Below are positions 56,050 through 64,000 of a stretch of DNA of 64,000 bases, piece after piece (the stretch's first letter is position 1; every line of letters begins with the position of its first letter). The stretch spans positions 1,920,001-1,984,000 of the forward strand of contig NZ_CP018800.1 in the NCBI RefSeq assembly GCF_002795825.1. Reading direction: 5' to 3'. Position numbers and translations under genes: made by a program. The notes beneath the pieces are model-generated. The model was not told where the DNA came from. It was given only the letters and a program-made list of their open reading frames with translations, and did not search any database. This DNA comes from Mariprofundus ferrinatatus. Lineage in GTDB: Bacteria; Pseudomonadota; Zetaproteobacteria; Mariprofundales; Mariprofundaceae.

Positions 56050-59000
56050 TTACTGCTTCTCCTGAGGCTCAGGCTTCATTGAACCAAACCACTCCTTGCT
56101 GTAGCGCAGACCCATCTTCGGCGCCAGATCCATCGCCTGCCTTGCAAAGATCGAGACGCTTTGCGTCAGCATGAACTCAAGCGTCACCGCCGTGCTCGGC
56201 TCCTTGGCAACGATCTGTTCAACGGTCAGCGTAATATCATCGGAGAGCTTGCGCCCTGCCCTTATCTGGCCGCCGGAGGCATCACCACCCAGCTCAAAGA
56301 TATCCAGCCCCGTCACCTGCTGCACCTGTCCCTGCACCTCCTGCATCATCGTGCCGGGACCCAGAATAAATTCGGCCGCAGTCATCATATCGCCGGCACT
56401 GTCTGTTCCGAGCGAGGCAAGCGGACGACCCGTGGCGATGTAGGAGAAAATCTCCGCATTGCTCATCGCAGGCTCCGAATAGAGGCGTGTATTGATCTGG
56501 TCGGCAGGCCCTTCAACAATGACGCCTGCCGTAATATCCCCCGTCTTACGCGCCGCCCTGATCTGAATTACTGGCCGCTTTGGATCGCCCGAAAACACAA
56601 CCCTGCTGCCGGCAAGGATGTCGAGCTTGACGCTGCGGAATTCGATCTTGCCGCTGCTGATCTCCAGCACACCGGTCAGGCGCGGCTGCGACAGGCTGCC
56701 ACCAAGATGCAGCGTCCCCTTCGGCTTCAGGCTCATGCCTCGGCCATAGATCTCCGAATCACCGCTCAGGTTAAGTTCGACATCGATCTTTGAAAGCGGC
56801 GCCTTTTTCCTGTCAGCTTTCGAATCCGATGCCGCCTCCCAAATCAGATCCTCGGTCACCCCCGGCACTGGATCAGGGATTTCCAAACGCATGTGAATGA
56901 CCTCAAGGTCACCACTGATCAGACTGACCTTCTGTTTTTCCGATGCCGAGATCGTTCCGTTGACTACCAGCTGCTGATCCGGAAGCTGCATCAGGGGAAA
57001 TCTTCTGAATCGGATCTCGGGCATGGTGCGGTTTTCGATATCAACCTCGCCTTTGATAACCATCTCACCATCACCCCCCTGCAGGCGCAGGTCGATAACA
57101 GGCACTCCTTTTGCAATGCTCGCCTTAACCCCTCCCTGCATCTCAAGGCCGAATTCAGGCACACCGATCGCATCAAGGGTGATCGATCCGCCGCCACGAA
57201 GCGAGCTTACACCAAACGGCGTGCTCCACTTCAGATCAATGTCGCTGCGCCCCTCAATCGGATCAATGCGCGGCACAAGCGGCTGGATATGCGAAAGGCG
57301 CTCAAGCCTGAGAGAGAGTGCTCCGGAACCAGCCTCCCCCTCGGGAAAGGTGAACTGCCAGGGCCTCAGAGTGAACAGCAGTGCGCTGCTGCCGCTACCG
57401 GCCAGAGTGCCCTCGGCCGGCGCCTTAGCACGCACCTGCCAGACAAGCCTGCTCTTGCTGCAATCAAGATTCGCACTGGCGTCGCTAAGCAACAGTGCCC
57501 TCCCATCTTCTCCCGCATAGATCGGATGGCTCAACTTGAGCGCCTGAGATGCGAGCCTCAAGGCAGCTGTCGGCGCCCCGGGAAGCCCACTGAGCGACAG
57601 GGTCAAATCGGCGGTTCCGGCGAACCGGAGTGGCATTGCGCTCATCCACGGCTCGTTACCGGAGAGCGTCATACCCTTCGCATCAAGCTGGCCAGAGACC
57701 TTGTCAGCGGTCATCGCAAAGAGAGCGCTTCCCTTGCCACCCATCAGTTGCAGGGCTGATCTCTCCAACTGCACCCGATCTCCGTCAATAGAGAACGGTA
57801 AACGATCAGCCAGCAGCAGCTGGCTGCCCGAGTAGCTGATGCGCAAGCTGCTGATGACGCCAGAAATCTTTGCCGGTCCTGAAACCTTACCGCTGAACGT
57901 TGCGCTGCTCTGCAATCTGCCCTGCGAGACCCAGCTGAACACCACATCATCATTTTCATGTCGTGCATCGACCTTCAGGCTCTCCATCTCCTGCCTGCCA
58001 CTGAGCGACACTGCAGATGTGCTCAGATGATACGAAGCCACACCGGACAGGTGATCCGCAGTCAGTTTGGCCGACTCGATAGCCACGGTTTCCAGCTGCA
58101 ATTTCGTTGCCACTGCATGCATGGCCAGCTTCGGTTGAGCATAGCCTCCCTGCAGGGTGAATTGGCCATGCAGGCTACCGCCCCCCTCCCGCAGACCAGC
58201 AAGTTTCAGCGCAGGCGATATATCCGACCCCTCCAGCCTTCCCTGCAGTGCAAATCGATCAGCATCTCCCTGCCCGCTGAGCCTGAGGTTAACCCCAAGC
58301 GCCTGGATATCGGCCCCCGCCAGCCTCCAGTTCTGAGCGTCGCCTTCGCCATCGAGTCGCATCCGGGCAACAAGTCCGGCCAGTCTTCCCTCATCGATAT
58401 GACCCTTGAGCTGCCAGCTGCCGCTCCCGGCCTGCCAGGAACCGTTCACCTGCCCGCTCAGCTGGCCAGCTGCATTTTTCAGAGGCGAATCCCACCCTGT
58501 CAGCGTCATCAGCCCCTGCAGCTGTTCACCGGCATAGTTCAGGTCGACTCTGAGTCCATGCTTACGCTCCTCTGCAGTGGCCAACAGGCCGTTTACGGAC
58601 CAGTCTGCAGTGATATCCAGCTCCATCTGCCTGCTCAGCAGCGACTCAGCGGCGAGGCTGCTGTGCATATCCAGATGCCCCCGCTCAAATGATTGCGGCG
58701 CAGTTAACGACCATATGCCATCAACCGTCCCACGATCGCTGGAGATATGGAGCTTGCCGTCGCCCTTCAGCTCCTGTTTCGACCTTCTCCAGCTCGCCTC
58801 TATCTCTCCGCTTGCGCTATTGGTTTCCGCCTTCAGCTTCACCATGCCACTCTGCAGCCGCTTGCCCGTTAGCTCGACGCTGGCTGATCCGGATGCTTTG
58901 CTCTGCAGGCTGCCTCTGGCCTGCCATCGGCCCGGTGAGCCGGACAGGTTTGCGGCAAGCTCCCCTTCGTTAAGACTTGCCTGCAGTGAGCCTGAAAGGG

Positions 59001-59484
59001 AGCCTGAGAGGCGTAGCCGATCAACCTGAATATCCCGCGCCCGGACTTCACTGCTGCCATTCTGTCCGATCGCCACCTCGGCAATACGCATCCGGTTAAG
59101 GCGCAGGGTAATGGGTGGCAGACCGGCCGCGCCATCATCCTCTCCGGCAGCACGCTCCTGCTTCTGCAGATCGATTTTTTCCACCCTCAATAGCGCAACA
59201 GAGAGGTCACCCGCCAGCAATCGCCATGGCGACCACTCCAGCGTGACAGTTGAAGCCACCGTCTGCATGGATGCGCTTTTCACCACGACTGTATCGGCAG
59301 AGAGATGTGACAGCGGATGGCCGAGCAGGCCGCGAATCTCGATGTTGCCATCGCTGAACAATGCCACCTCACTGGCCACCCACTGCCGTCCCGCATCACT
59401 CCCCAGCCAGAACCAGAGCCCTGTTGAGGTGAACAGAAGAAGCGCCAGCGCAGCTGCCAAAGCAACCATAAACCAGCGCCGCAT
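56050..59484 (-). CDS. tamB: Translocation and assembly module subunit TamB
   Basis: AsmA-like protein spanning the periplasm, linked to outer-membrane assembly and phospholipid transport. The 1144-residue product has one N-terminal membrane helix (about 5-27), a long repetitive beta-strand body and the C-terminal TamB/DUF490 domain (about 850-1144), with conserved SNAEIFSYIATGRPLASLG and LGPGTMMQEVQGQVQQ. The ATG at 59484 overlaps the tamA stop by one base, indicating coupling. Confidence 0.95.
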   Translation of the reverse strand: MRRWFMVALAAALALLLFTSTGLWFWLGSDAGRQWVASEVALFSDGNIEIRGLLGHPLSHLSADTVVVKSASMQTVASTVTLEWSPWRLLAGDLSVALLRVEKIDLQKQERAAGEDDGAAGLPPITLRLNRMRIAEVAIGQNGSSEVRARDIQVDRLRLSGSLSGSLQASLNEGELAANLSGSPGRWQARGSLQSKASGSASVELTGKRLQSGMVKLKAETNSASGEIEASWRRSKQELKGDGKLHISSDRGTVDGIWSLTAPQSFERGHLDMHSSLAAESLLSRQMELDITADWSVNGLLATAEERKHGLRVDLNYAGEQLQGLMTLTGWDSPLKNAAGQLSGQVNGSWQAGSGSWQLKGHIDEGRLAGLVARMRLDGEGDAQNWRLAGADIQALGVNLRLSGQGDADRFALQGRLEGSDISPALKLAGLREGGGSLHGQFTLQGGYAQPKLAMHAVATKLQLETVAIESAKLTADHLSGVASYHLSTSAVSLSGRQEMESLKVDARHENDDVVFSWVSQGRLQSSATFSGKVSGPAKISGVISSLRISYSGSQLLLADRLPFSIDGDRVQLERSALQLMGGKGSALFAMTADKVSGQLDAKGMTLSGNEPWMSAMPLRFAGTADLTLSLSGLPGAPTAALRLASQALKLSHPIYAGEDGRALLLSDASANLDCSKSRLVWQVRAKAPAEGTLAGSGSSALLFTLRPWQFTFPEGEAGSGALSLRLERLSHIQPLVPRIDPIEGRSDIDLKWSTPFGVSSLRGGGSITLDAIGVPEFGLEMQGGVKASIAKGVPVIDLRLQGGDGEMVIKGEVDIENRTMPEIRFRRFPLMQLPDQQLVVNGTISASEKQKVSLISGDLEVIHMRLEIPDPVPGVTEDLIWEAASDSKADRKKAPLSKIDVELNLSGDSEIYGRGMSLKPKGTLHLGGSLSQPRLTGVLEISSGKIEFRSVKLDILAGSRVVFSGDPKRPVIQIRAARKTGDITAGVIVEGPADQINTRLYSEPAMSNAEIFSYIATGRPLASLGTDSAGDMMTAAEFILGPGTMMQEVQGQVQQVTGLDIFELGGDASGGQIRAGRKLSDDITLTVEQIVAKEPSTAVTLEFMLTQSVSIFARQAMDLAPKMGLRYSKEWFGSMKPEPQEKQ

Positions 59485-61187
59485 CAGAACACCTCTCCGA
59501 GCGTAATATAGAATTGGAAGCGCCTGTCCTGAGTCCTGCGTTTCAGCGGCACGGCCAGATCGATCCGCAACGGGCCGGCCGGGGTACGGATGATGGCACC
59601 GGCACCGGCTGACCATACAGTCGGTGAACTGCTGCCGATCGCCTGCCACATCTTCGCCACATCACCGAACAGCACCGGTGAAACCGTCTCCGCCTCCGGC
59701 ATAAACACCAGGTCAATGCCGCCATAGGTTTTCATCAGGCCGCCGGTTGCCAGGCCATCAACACCAAGCGGCCCCAGTGAATCGAGGGCATAACCCCTGA
59801 CACTGGACGCGCCACCGGCAAACTGGCGGTAGGTCTTTGGCGCAGAACCCTGAAGGCTCACCGTGCGGCCGTAACCGGCACGTGGCGAGAGCAGCAGCCA
59901 GTCGGCCGGTCGGTAGAAATAACGTCCGCTGACATCAACCGTGACCCACAACCCCTGACTGTTGACCCGCAGCGGCAACCCCGCACCTGCATCCAGCCGC
60001 CATCCCCGCTCAGGAAGATAGCCGCCATGCTCATGTGCAAAATGGAAATCAGCCCGGGGCCCGAGGGTTAGCAGGCTGATTCCTGCTTCGCGGACATTCT
60101 CAGCCTGCACAGAGAGACGCAGATAATCTTTAAACCCGAAATCCCACTGCCAGAACGGCCCTCCGCTGATGGCGTCGTAACGGCGTCCATCTGTATCCAC
60201 GCGGCTGTAATCGGCATTAAAACCTACCCGCTGATCGGCGGCAGGCCAGACTGGGCGGGTGATTGTGGCTCCCAGACCGGAAGAGGTTCGTGAGGCTTCA
60301 GCACGCAGCGAGTATTCGATATTGCCCTGGTAGAGGCTGCGATCAACCCAGGCCGCTGCAAGCGCGAAGCCGGAATCAGTCGAATAACCGACATCCCCCG
60401 TCAGCTTGCGCCACGGCGCTTCGGTCACTGAAATGCGGATCGGCACATGCTGCCCCTCCGCCTCACTCAGCTGCGGCACGACCATAGCGTGAAGATAGCG
60501 GGAGTCATCAGAGATGTGCTGCATTGCATCCTGCAGAAAATGCTGCGCAGCCACCTGCCCTGGCCTGAGCCGGCTGATCTTCAGCGCCAGTTCCGGATCA
60601 TACTGGCGCGCCCCTTCAACCCGGAGTTCTGAAATATAGAAAAGTGGCCCCGGTTTGATCTGCCAGCTGATATCAACCAGCCGGCTCTCCCGATCAGGGA
60701 CAACGACGGCGTTGATATAATCTGCCCTCAGGTAACCCGCATCGCGCCATGCCCAGCGCAGTGCTGTCTTAGCCTTATCATAATCCTGACTGCGGAAAGG
60801 GTCTCCCGACTCAGGCAGCGCCACCTTGGCCACCGGTGCGGGGAGCACCTCAACATGTCGTACCCGCCACAATTCGCCGGCCTGCACCCGCCAGCGTGCC
60901 TCCCCCTCCTCAACGACAGATGTAACCTCTGCGTCAAGATACCCTTCACTGCGCAACCAGCTTCTTATTACGCTGGCATCCTGCGCTGCCATATAGCGAA
61001 CCAGAGCCGGCCCAGCCGTCGACTTAAGCTGCAGCGTATCCATTTTTTTGAGCAGGGATTCGGGAACCCCCACAGGAGAACCGATAATGCGGCGGGCATC
61101 ATTCGCAAAGGCATTTGATGAGAAGAGAAGTGCAGCCGCAAGCAACAGCACACAGAGCGAAGAGAGGCGCGGGCTGCTCAGCCTCAT
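59484..61187 (-). CDS. tamA: Translocation and assembly module outer-membrane protein TamA
   Basis: Omp85-family barrel partnering TamB. The 567-residue precursor has a signal peptide ending AFA, three POTRA domains (about 35-270) and a 16-stranded barrel. The terminal residues FQFYITLGEVF end in Phe, the BAM insertion signal. VRGYALDSLGP is the conserved VRGF-like motif of the Omp85 barrel. The ATG at 61187 gives a clean signal peptide. Confidence 0.95.
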   Translation of the reverse strand: MRLSSPRLSSLCVLLLAAALLFSSNAFANDARRIIGSPVGVPESLLKKMDTLQLKSTAGPALVRYMAAQDASVIRSWLRSEGYLDAEVTSVVEEGEARWRVQAGELWRVRHVEVLPAPVAKVALPESGDPFRSQDYDKAKTALRWAWRDAGYLRADYINAVVVPDRESRLVDISWQIKPGPLFYISELRVEGARQYDPELALKISRLRPGQVAAQHFLQDAMQHISDDSRYLHAMVVPQLSEAEGQHVPIRISVTEAPWRKLTGDVGYSTDSGFALAAAWVDRSLYQGNIEYSLRAEASRTSSGLGATITRPVWPAADQRVGFNADYSRVDTDGRRYDAISGGPFWQWDFGFKDYLRLSVQAENVREAGISLLTLGPRADFHFAHEHGGYLPERGWRLDAGAGLPLRVNSQGLWVTVDVSGRYFYRPADWLLLSPRAGYGRTVSLQGSAPKTYRQFAGGASSVRGYALDSLGPLGVDGLATGGLMKTYGGIDLVFMPEAETVSPVLFGDVAKMWQAIGSSSPTVWSAGAGAIIRTPAGPLRIDLAVPLKRRTQDRRFQFYITLGEVF

Positions 61188-61283
61188 CTTGCATGATCCA
61201 GTGAAGTATTTATCAGCATGTCCACCGGAAAACATCATCCTGCAATCCGTTTTGAAACACAACCGGATTTATTGCACCGGCGG

Positions 61284-62672
61284 TTACCCCTGCAGAAGCT
61301 GCAGACCTCTGCGTAGCCTGGACAGCGACTCATCCCTGCCGAGCAGGGCGAGCGTCAGATCGATCGGCGGAGAGACCGGCCCACCGGAAACCAGGATACG
61401 GATCGGCTGTGCAAGTTTGCCCATACCGACACCCTCGGCTTCGCACACCCCGGCAATCAGCGCATGCGCTGCCTCTCCCGAGAATTCAGTCATCGCCTCG
61501 ATTCCGGCGATGAACTTCTCGACCAGTGCATGGGTATCCTCTTTGAAATTCTTCGCAACAGCCTTCTCGTCGTAGGTGGTAGGGGCAACATAAAAGAATC
61601 GCGCACCCTCGGCCAACTCGACAAGATTTTTCGATCGCTCCTGCAGGCTTGCGACCACAGGCTCAAGAGCGGGGCCACTGGCGATATCCACACCGATCAG
61701 GCGCGCCACCTCGTCGACAAGTTCGGCTGGCGTTGCTTCACGCATGTAGTGGCCGTTGAGCCAGTCCAGCTTCTGCTGGTCGAAGCGGGCAGCCCCCTTG
61801 CCAACCTGGGTCAGATCGAACAACGCAATCAGCTGCTCACGGGAGAACACCTCTTCATCACCATGCGACCAGCCGAGACGCGCCAGATAGTTATTCACCG
61901 CATGCGGCAGATACCCTTTCTCGCGATATTCGGTGATGGCCACCGCACCGTGACGCTTGGACATCTTGGCTCCATCGGGTCCGTGAATCAGCGGGATATG
62001 CGCAAACTGCGGTACCGGCAGTCCGAGCGCCTGGTAGAGCTGAATCTGGCGCGGCGTGTTGTTCAGGTGATCCGAACCGCGCACCACGTGGGTGATCCCC
62101 ATCGCGGCATCGTCGGCCACCACGGCGAGATTGTAGGTCGGCGTACCATCGGTGCGCAGAAGAATCAGGTCATCAAGCTCCGCATTGGGAAAACTCACAT
62201 TGCCCAGAACCAGATCGTTAACAATGGTCTCCCCCTCATCCGGCGAGCGGAAACGGACGACGAATGGAGCGCCTGCAGGACGATCAGAGCGATGACGACA
62301 GCGGCCGTCATACATCGGCTTCTTGCCCGCAGCACGCTGTGCTTCACGCATCTCGTCCAGCTCCACTTTCGAGCAGTAGCAGCGGTAGGCATGCCCCTCC
62401 TCGATCAGCTGATCAACAGCAACCACATGTTCCGCCTGACGCGCCGCCTGAAATACCGGCTCACCATCCCAGTCCAGACCAAGCCACTTCAGGCCGTCGA
62501 GGATCACCTCTGTAGCCTCGTCTGTGGAGCGTTCGCGATCGGTATCCTCGATACGCAGCACAAACTGGCCGCCGTGATGGCGGGCATAGAGCCACGCAAA
62601 CAGTGCAGTTCGGGCGCCGCCGATATGCAGCATACCGGTCGGTGACGGGGCGAAACGGGTGCGGACGGTCAT
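61284..62672 (-). CDS. gltX: Glutamyl-tRNA synthetase
   Basis: Class I synthetase, 462 residues. It has HIGGARTALF (HIGH-type, near 17-26) and KMSKRHG (near 240). The usual C-terminal anticodon-binding helices are present. AGGAG lies seven bases before the ATG. Upstream of tamA on the same strand, with a 96-base gap. Confidence 0.97.
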   Translation of the reverse strand: MTVRTRFAPSPTGMLHIGGARTALFAWLYARHHGGQFVLRIEDTDRERSTDEATEVILDGLKWLGLDWDGEPVFQAARQAEHVVAVDQLIEEGHAYRCYCSKVELDEMREAQRAAGKKPMYDGRCRHRSDRPAGAPFVVRFRSPDEGETIVNDLVLGNVSFPNAELDDLILLRTDGTPTYNLAVVADDAAMGITHVVRGSDHLNNTPRQIQLYQALGLPVPQFAHIPLIHGPDGAKMSKRHGAVAITEYREKGYLPHAVNNYLARLGWSHGDEEVFSREQLIALFDLTQVGKGAARFDQQKLDWLNGHYMREATPAELVDEVARLIGVDIASGPALEPVVASLQERSKNLVELAEGARFFYVAPTTYDEKAVAKNFKEDTHALVEKFIAGIEAMTEFSGEAAHALIAGVCEAEGVGMGKLAQPIRILVSGGPVSPPIDLTLALLGRDESLSRLRRGLQLLQG

Positions 62673-62817
62673 GAACTTCTCCTAAAAGCTGATCTTTCAA
62701 TAGATGGGGCGGCGCAGGATAACCGGAACAGTTCAAGATATGTAGAGGCAGGCACACATTTGCCACGCCAAAAAAAAGCGTGTTAACGTTCGCATCCATT
62801 TCACAGGAGCGATTACC

Positions 62818-62934
62818 ATGAGCGACAAAAAACATGATCAGGAAGACCCGGTAAAGCGATATATTGGCATTTTTCTGTTTCTGGCCGGATTTCTTATGCT
62901 CGGCTTTGCCATCAACGGCTTCCTGAACTCTTAA
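62818..62934 (+). CDS. 38-residue single-pass membrane protein
   Basis: A small ORF with AGGAG eight bases before the ATG. The product is charged at the N-terminus (MSDKKHDQEDPVKRYIG) and has one hydrophobic helix (about 17-36). Its last four bases overlap the convergent cmoM stop. Function unknown; small helical membrane proteins often regulate larger ones. Confidence 0.65.
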   Translation: MSDKKHDQEDPVKRYIGIFLFLAGFLMLGFAINGFLNS

Positions 62935-63713
62935 CTCTCCCGCTTCTGTGCGATCAGATGCAGGTAGCGCCCCATATGCAGGTAGGGCTCATGCTGCGCA
63001 TACTTGAGTTCGATGCGAACCACCTCTTCGACAGCCCTCTCCTCGCGCATCTTACGATCCATATAGTCATAAATCACGCGGACCCCTGCGCGACTTAGCG
63101 TTTCAAAACCGCAGGCCTCGAGCCAGCCCTGAACTTCCTCAAGACAGAGCGGATGATAAGGGGTCAACCCGCCCTCTTCTCCCTGCAGATCATCACTCTC
63201 CGCCTTGCGCCAGTTGCCACGGATCAGATTACGGAACACCAGTGCATCCCGGTTGTAGAACATGAGCGACAGATCACCCCCCTGCCGGATCACTCCGAGC
63301 AGCTTCTCAAGCGTCTGTTTGGGCTCGGCCAGCCACTCAAGTACGGCATGGAAAAGCACCAGGTCAAACTGCCCCAGCTCTTTTTCATTCAGCTCCTGCA
63401 CAGAGCCGTGTATGAATCGGACATCCACATCAGGCAACTTTTCAGCAAACAGCGCCCGTGATTCCGCGACCATTTTTTCTGACAGGTCCGACAGCACCAG
63501 TTCATGGCCAAGCTCTGCCAGTCTTAAGCCCATCTGCCCCAGCCCGCAGCCTGCATCGAGAATGCGCAGCCTCTTTCCTGAACTCAGCTGCGGAAGCGTC
63601 TGCAAAAGATGCTGCCAGACAATGGCCAGCCGCACCTCGCCCTTGGCACTGCCATAGATATTGCGTGCAAAACGGATGGCCAGGTCATCAAAATTTCGAT
63701 CGTGCTGAATCAT
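62931..63713 (-). CDS. cmoM: tRNA 5-carboxymethoxyuridine methyltransferase CmoM
   Basis: AdoMet-dependent enzyme that methylates cmo5U34 in tRNA. The 260-residue product has RNFDDLAIRFARNIYGSAKGEVR opening, the AdoMet motif ILDAGCGLGQMG, FHAVLEWLAEP and LSLMFYN, all shared with E. coli CmoM. The ATG at 63713 has GGAGG three bases upstream; the one at 63737 is too early. Confidence 0.93.
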   Translation of the reverse strand: MIQHDRNFDDLAIRFARNIYGSAKGEVRLAIVWQHLLQTLPQLSSGKRLRILDAGCGLGQMGLRLAELGHELVLSDLSEKMVAESRALFAEKLPDVDVRFIHGSVQELNEKELGQFDLVLFHAVLEWLAEPKQTLEKLLGVIRQGGDLSLMFYNRDALVFRNLIRGNWRKAESDDLQGEEGGLTPYHPLCLEEVQGWLEACGFETLSRAGVRVIYDYMDRKMREERAVEEVVRIELKYAQHEPYLHMGRYLHLIAQKRES

Positions 63714-63847
63714 ATGCCTCCGCGCGTTTCCTGCCATTCACTATGAAGTGACTCCACAATATTGCCAAGGTCTGAATTGTGTCCTATAAAAAGATAGTCA
63801 GGAATGAAAATATCGCATGTACGCGAATCACCCGCAGAGGCACGAAC

Positions 63848-64000
63848 GTGAACGAACAGTACTTAATAGACAGCAAAGAAGAGGAGAAGAGGCGCGAAGC
63901 ATGGGAGCAGAGCCTGAATAAGAACAACTTGGAAACCTATACCAGACCGGATTTTCTGAGCATCGGCCTGATGCTGGCGTTGATTGTTGTATTCGGCATC
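63848..64000 (+). CDS. Membrane protein, N-terminal fragment
   Basis: A GTG-initiated reading frame with AGAGG seven bases upstream runs off the right edge after 51 codons. The N-terminus is charged and helical (SKEEEKRREAWEQSLNK), followed by a hydrophobic helix beginning near residue 37. Function not recognised. Confidence 0.6.
   Translation, partial: MNEQYLIDSKEEEKRREAWEQSLNKNNLETYTRPDFLSIGLMLALIVVFGI

Noticed and set aside
59485-59649. 55-codon N-terminal extension of tamB
   Set aside because: It lies within tamA and lacks a signal; the membrane helix follows directly from the ATG at 59484.

Overview
The window is a gene-dense stretch of a Gram-negative proteobacterial chromosome. The envelope genes show this: TamA/TamB, MltA and AmpG, lipoboxes, and a proton-translocating PntAA/AB/B transhydrogenase. 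The mix of traits points away from ordinary Gammaproteobacteria. S14 is the short zinc-binding form, S4, L24 and L36 keep zinc cysteines, adk and infA sit inside the ribosomal cluster, PyrR and PyrK lie in a pyr operon, and there is a 1525-residue NAD-glutamate dehydrogenase. A deep-branching proteobacterium such as a Mariprofundus-like zetaproteobacterium fits best, but this is inference from gene content, not a database match. No tRNA, rRNA, CRISPR array, insertion sequence or prophage gene was recognised.

Left part (1-14.5 kb): a truncated flavoprotein, tyrS, a membrane-anchored Ala/Pro/Glu-rich protein, anmK overlapping a YdjM-like membrane protein, a chalcone-isomerase-like exported protein, a CBS protein, truC, mltA, ampG, a small unknown protein, a YceI protein, an MscS channel, rnhA, a lipoprotein hydrolase, yciB and a GAF-PAS protein. 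AnmK, MltA and AmpG together supply lytic release, uptake and recycling of cell-wall anhydromuropeptides.

Centre (14.7-33.3 kb): an uninterrupted str-S10-spc-alpha cluster on the minus strand, rpsL to rplQ, with a good promoter before rpsL and a rho-independent terminator after rplQ. There is only an 11-base gap between tuf and rpsJ, so no separate S10 leader. Candidate control points are hairpins between rpsG and fusA and a hairpin or promoter between rpmJ and rpsM. adk, infA and rpmJ lie between secY and rpsM.

Right part (33.5-64 kb): pntAA-pntAB-pntB; folB-folK; a CHCC zinc-finger protein; rlmB with a DHH phosphoesterase; a plus-strand signalling block of an HD-GYP protein, a periplasmic binding protein and a CHASE-PAS hybrid histidine kinase; radC; the large glutamate dehydrogenase; and a seven-gene minus-strand chain in which every junction overlaps (FNR-like protein, ruvX, pyrR, pyrB, pyrC, pyrK, DUF924). 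After these come prmA, tamA-tamB, gltX, a 38-residue membrane protein, cmoM and a truncated membrane protein. No gap longer than 300 bases lacks a gene. The longest, 14454-14747 and 33259-33554, hold the rplQ terminator with a GAF-PAS promoter, and the rpsL promoter, respectively.

The least explained items are the binding-protein/hybrid-kinase pair with an upstream overlapping mini-ORF, the fully overlapping pyr chain with two flavin-reductase-type proteins, the zinc-rich ribosomal set, and the GNRA-capped hairpin between gdhB and the DUF924 gene.
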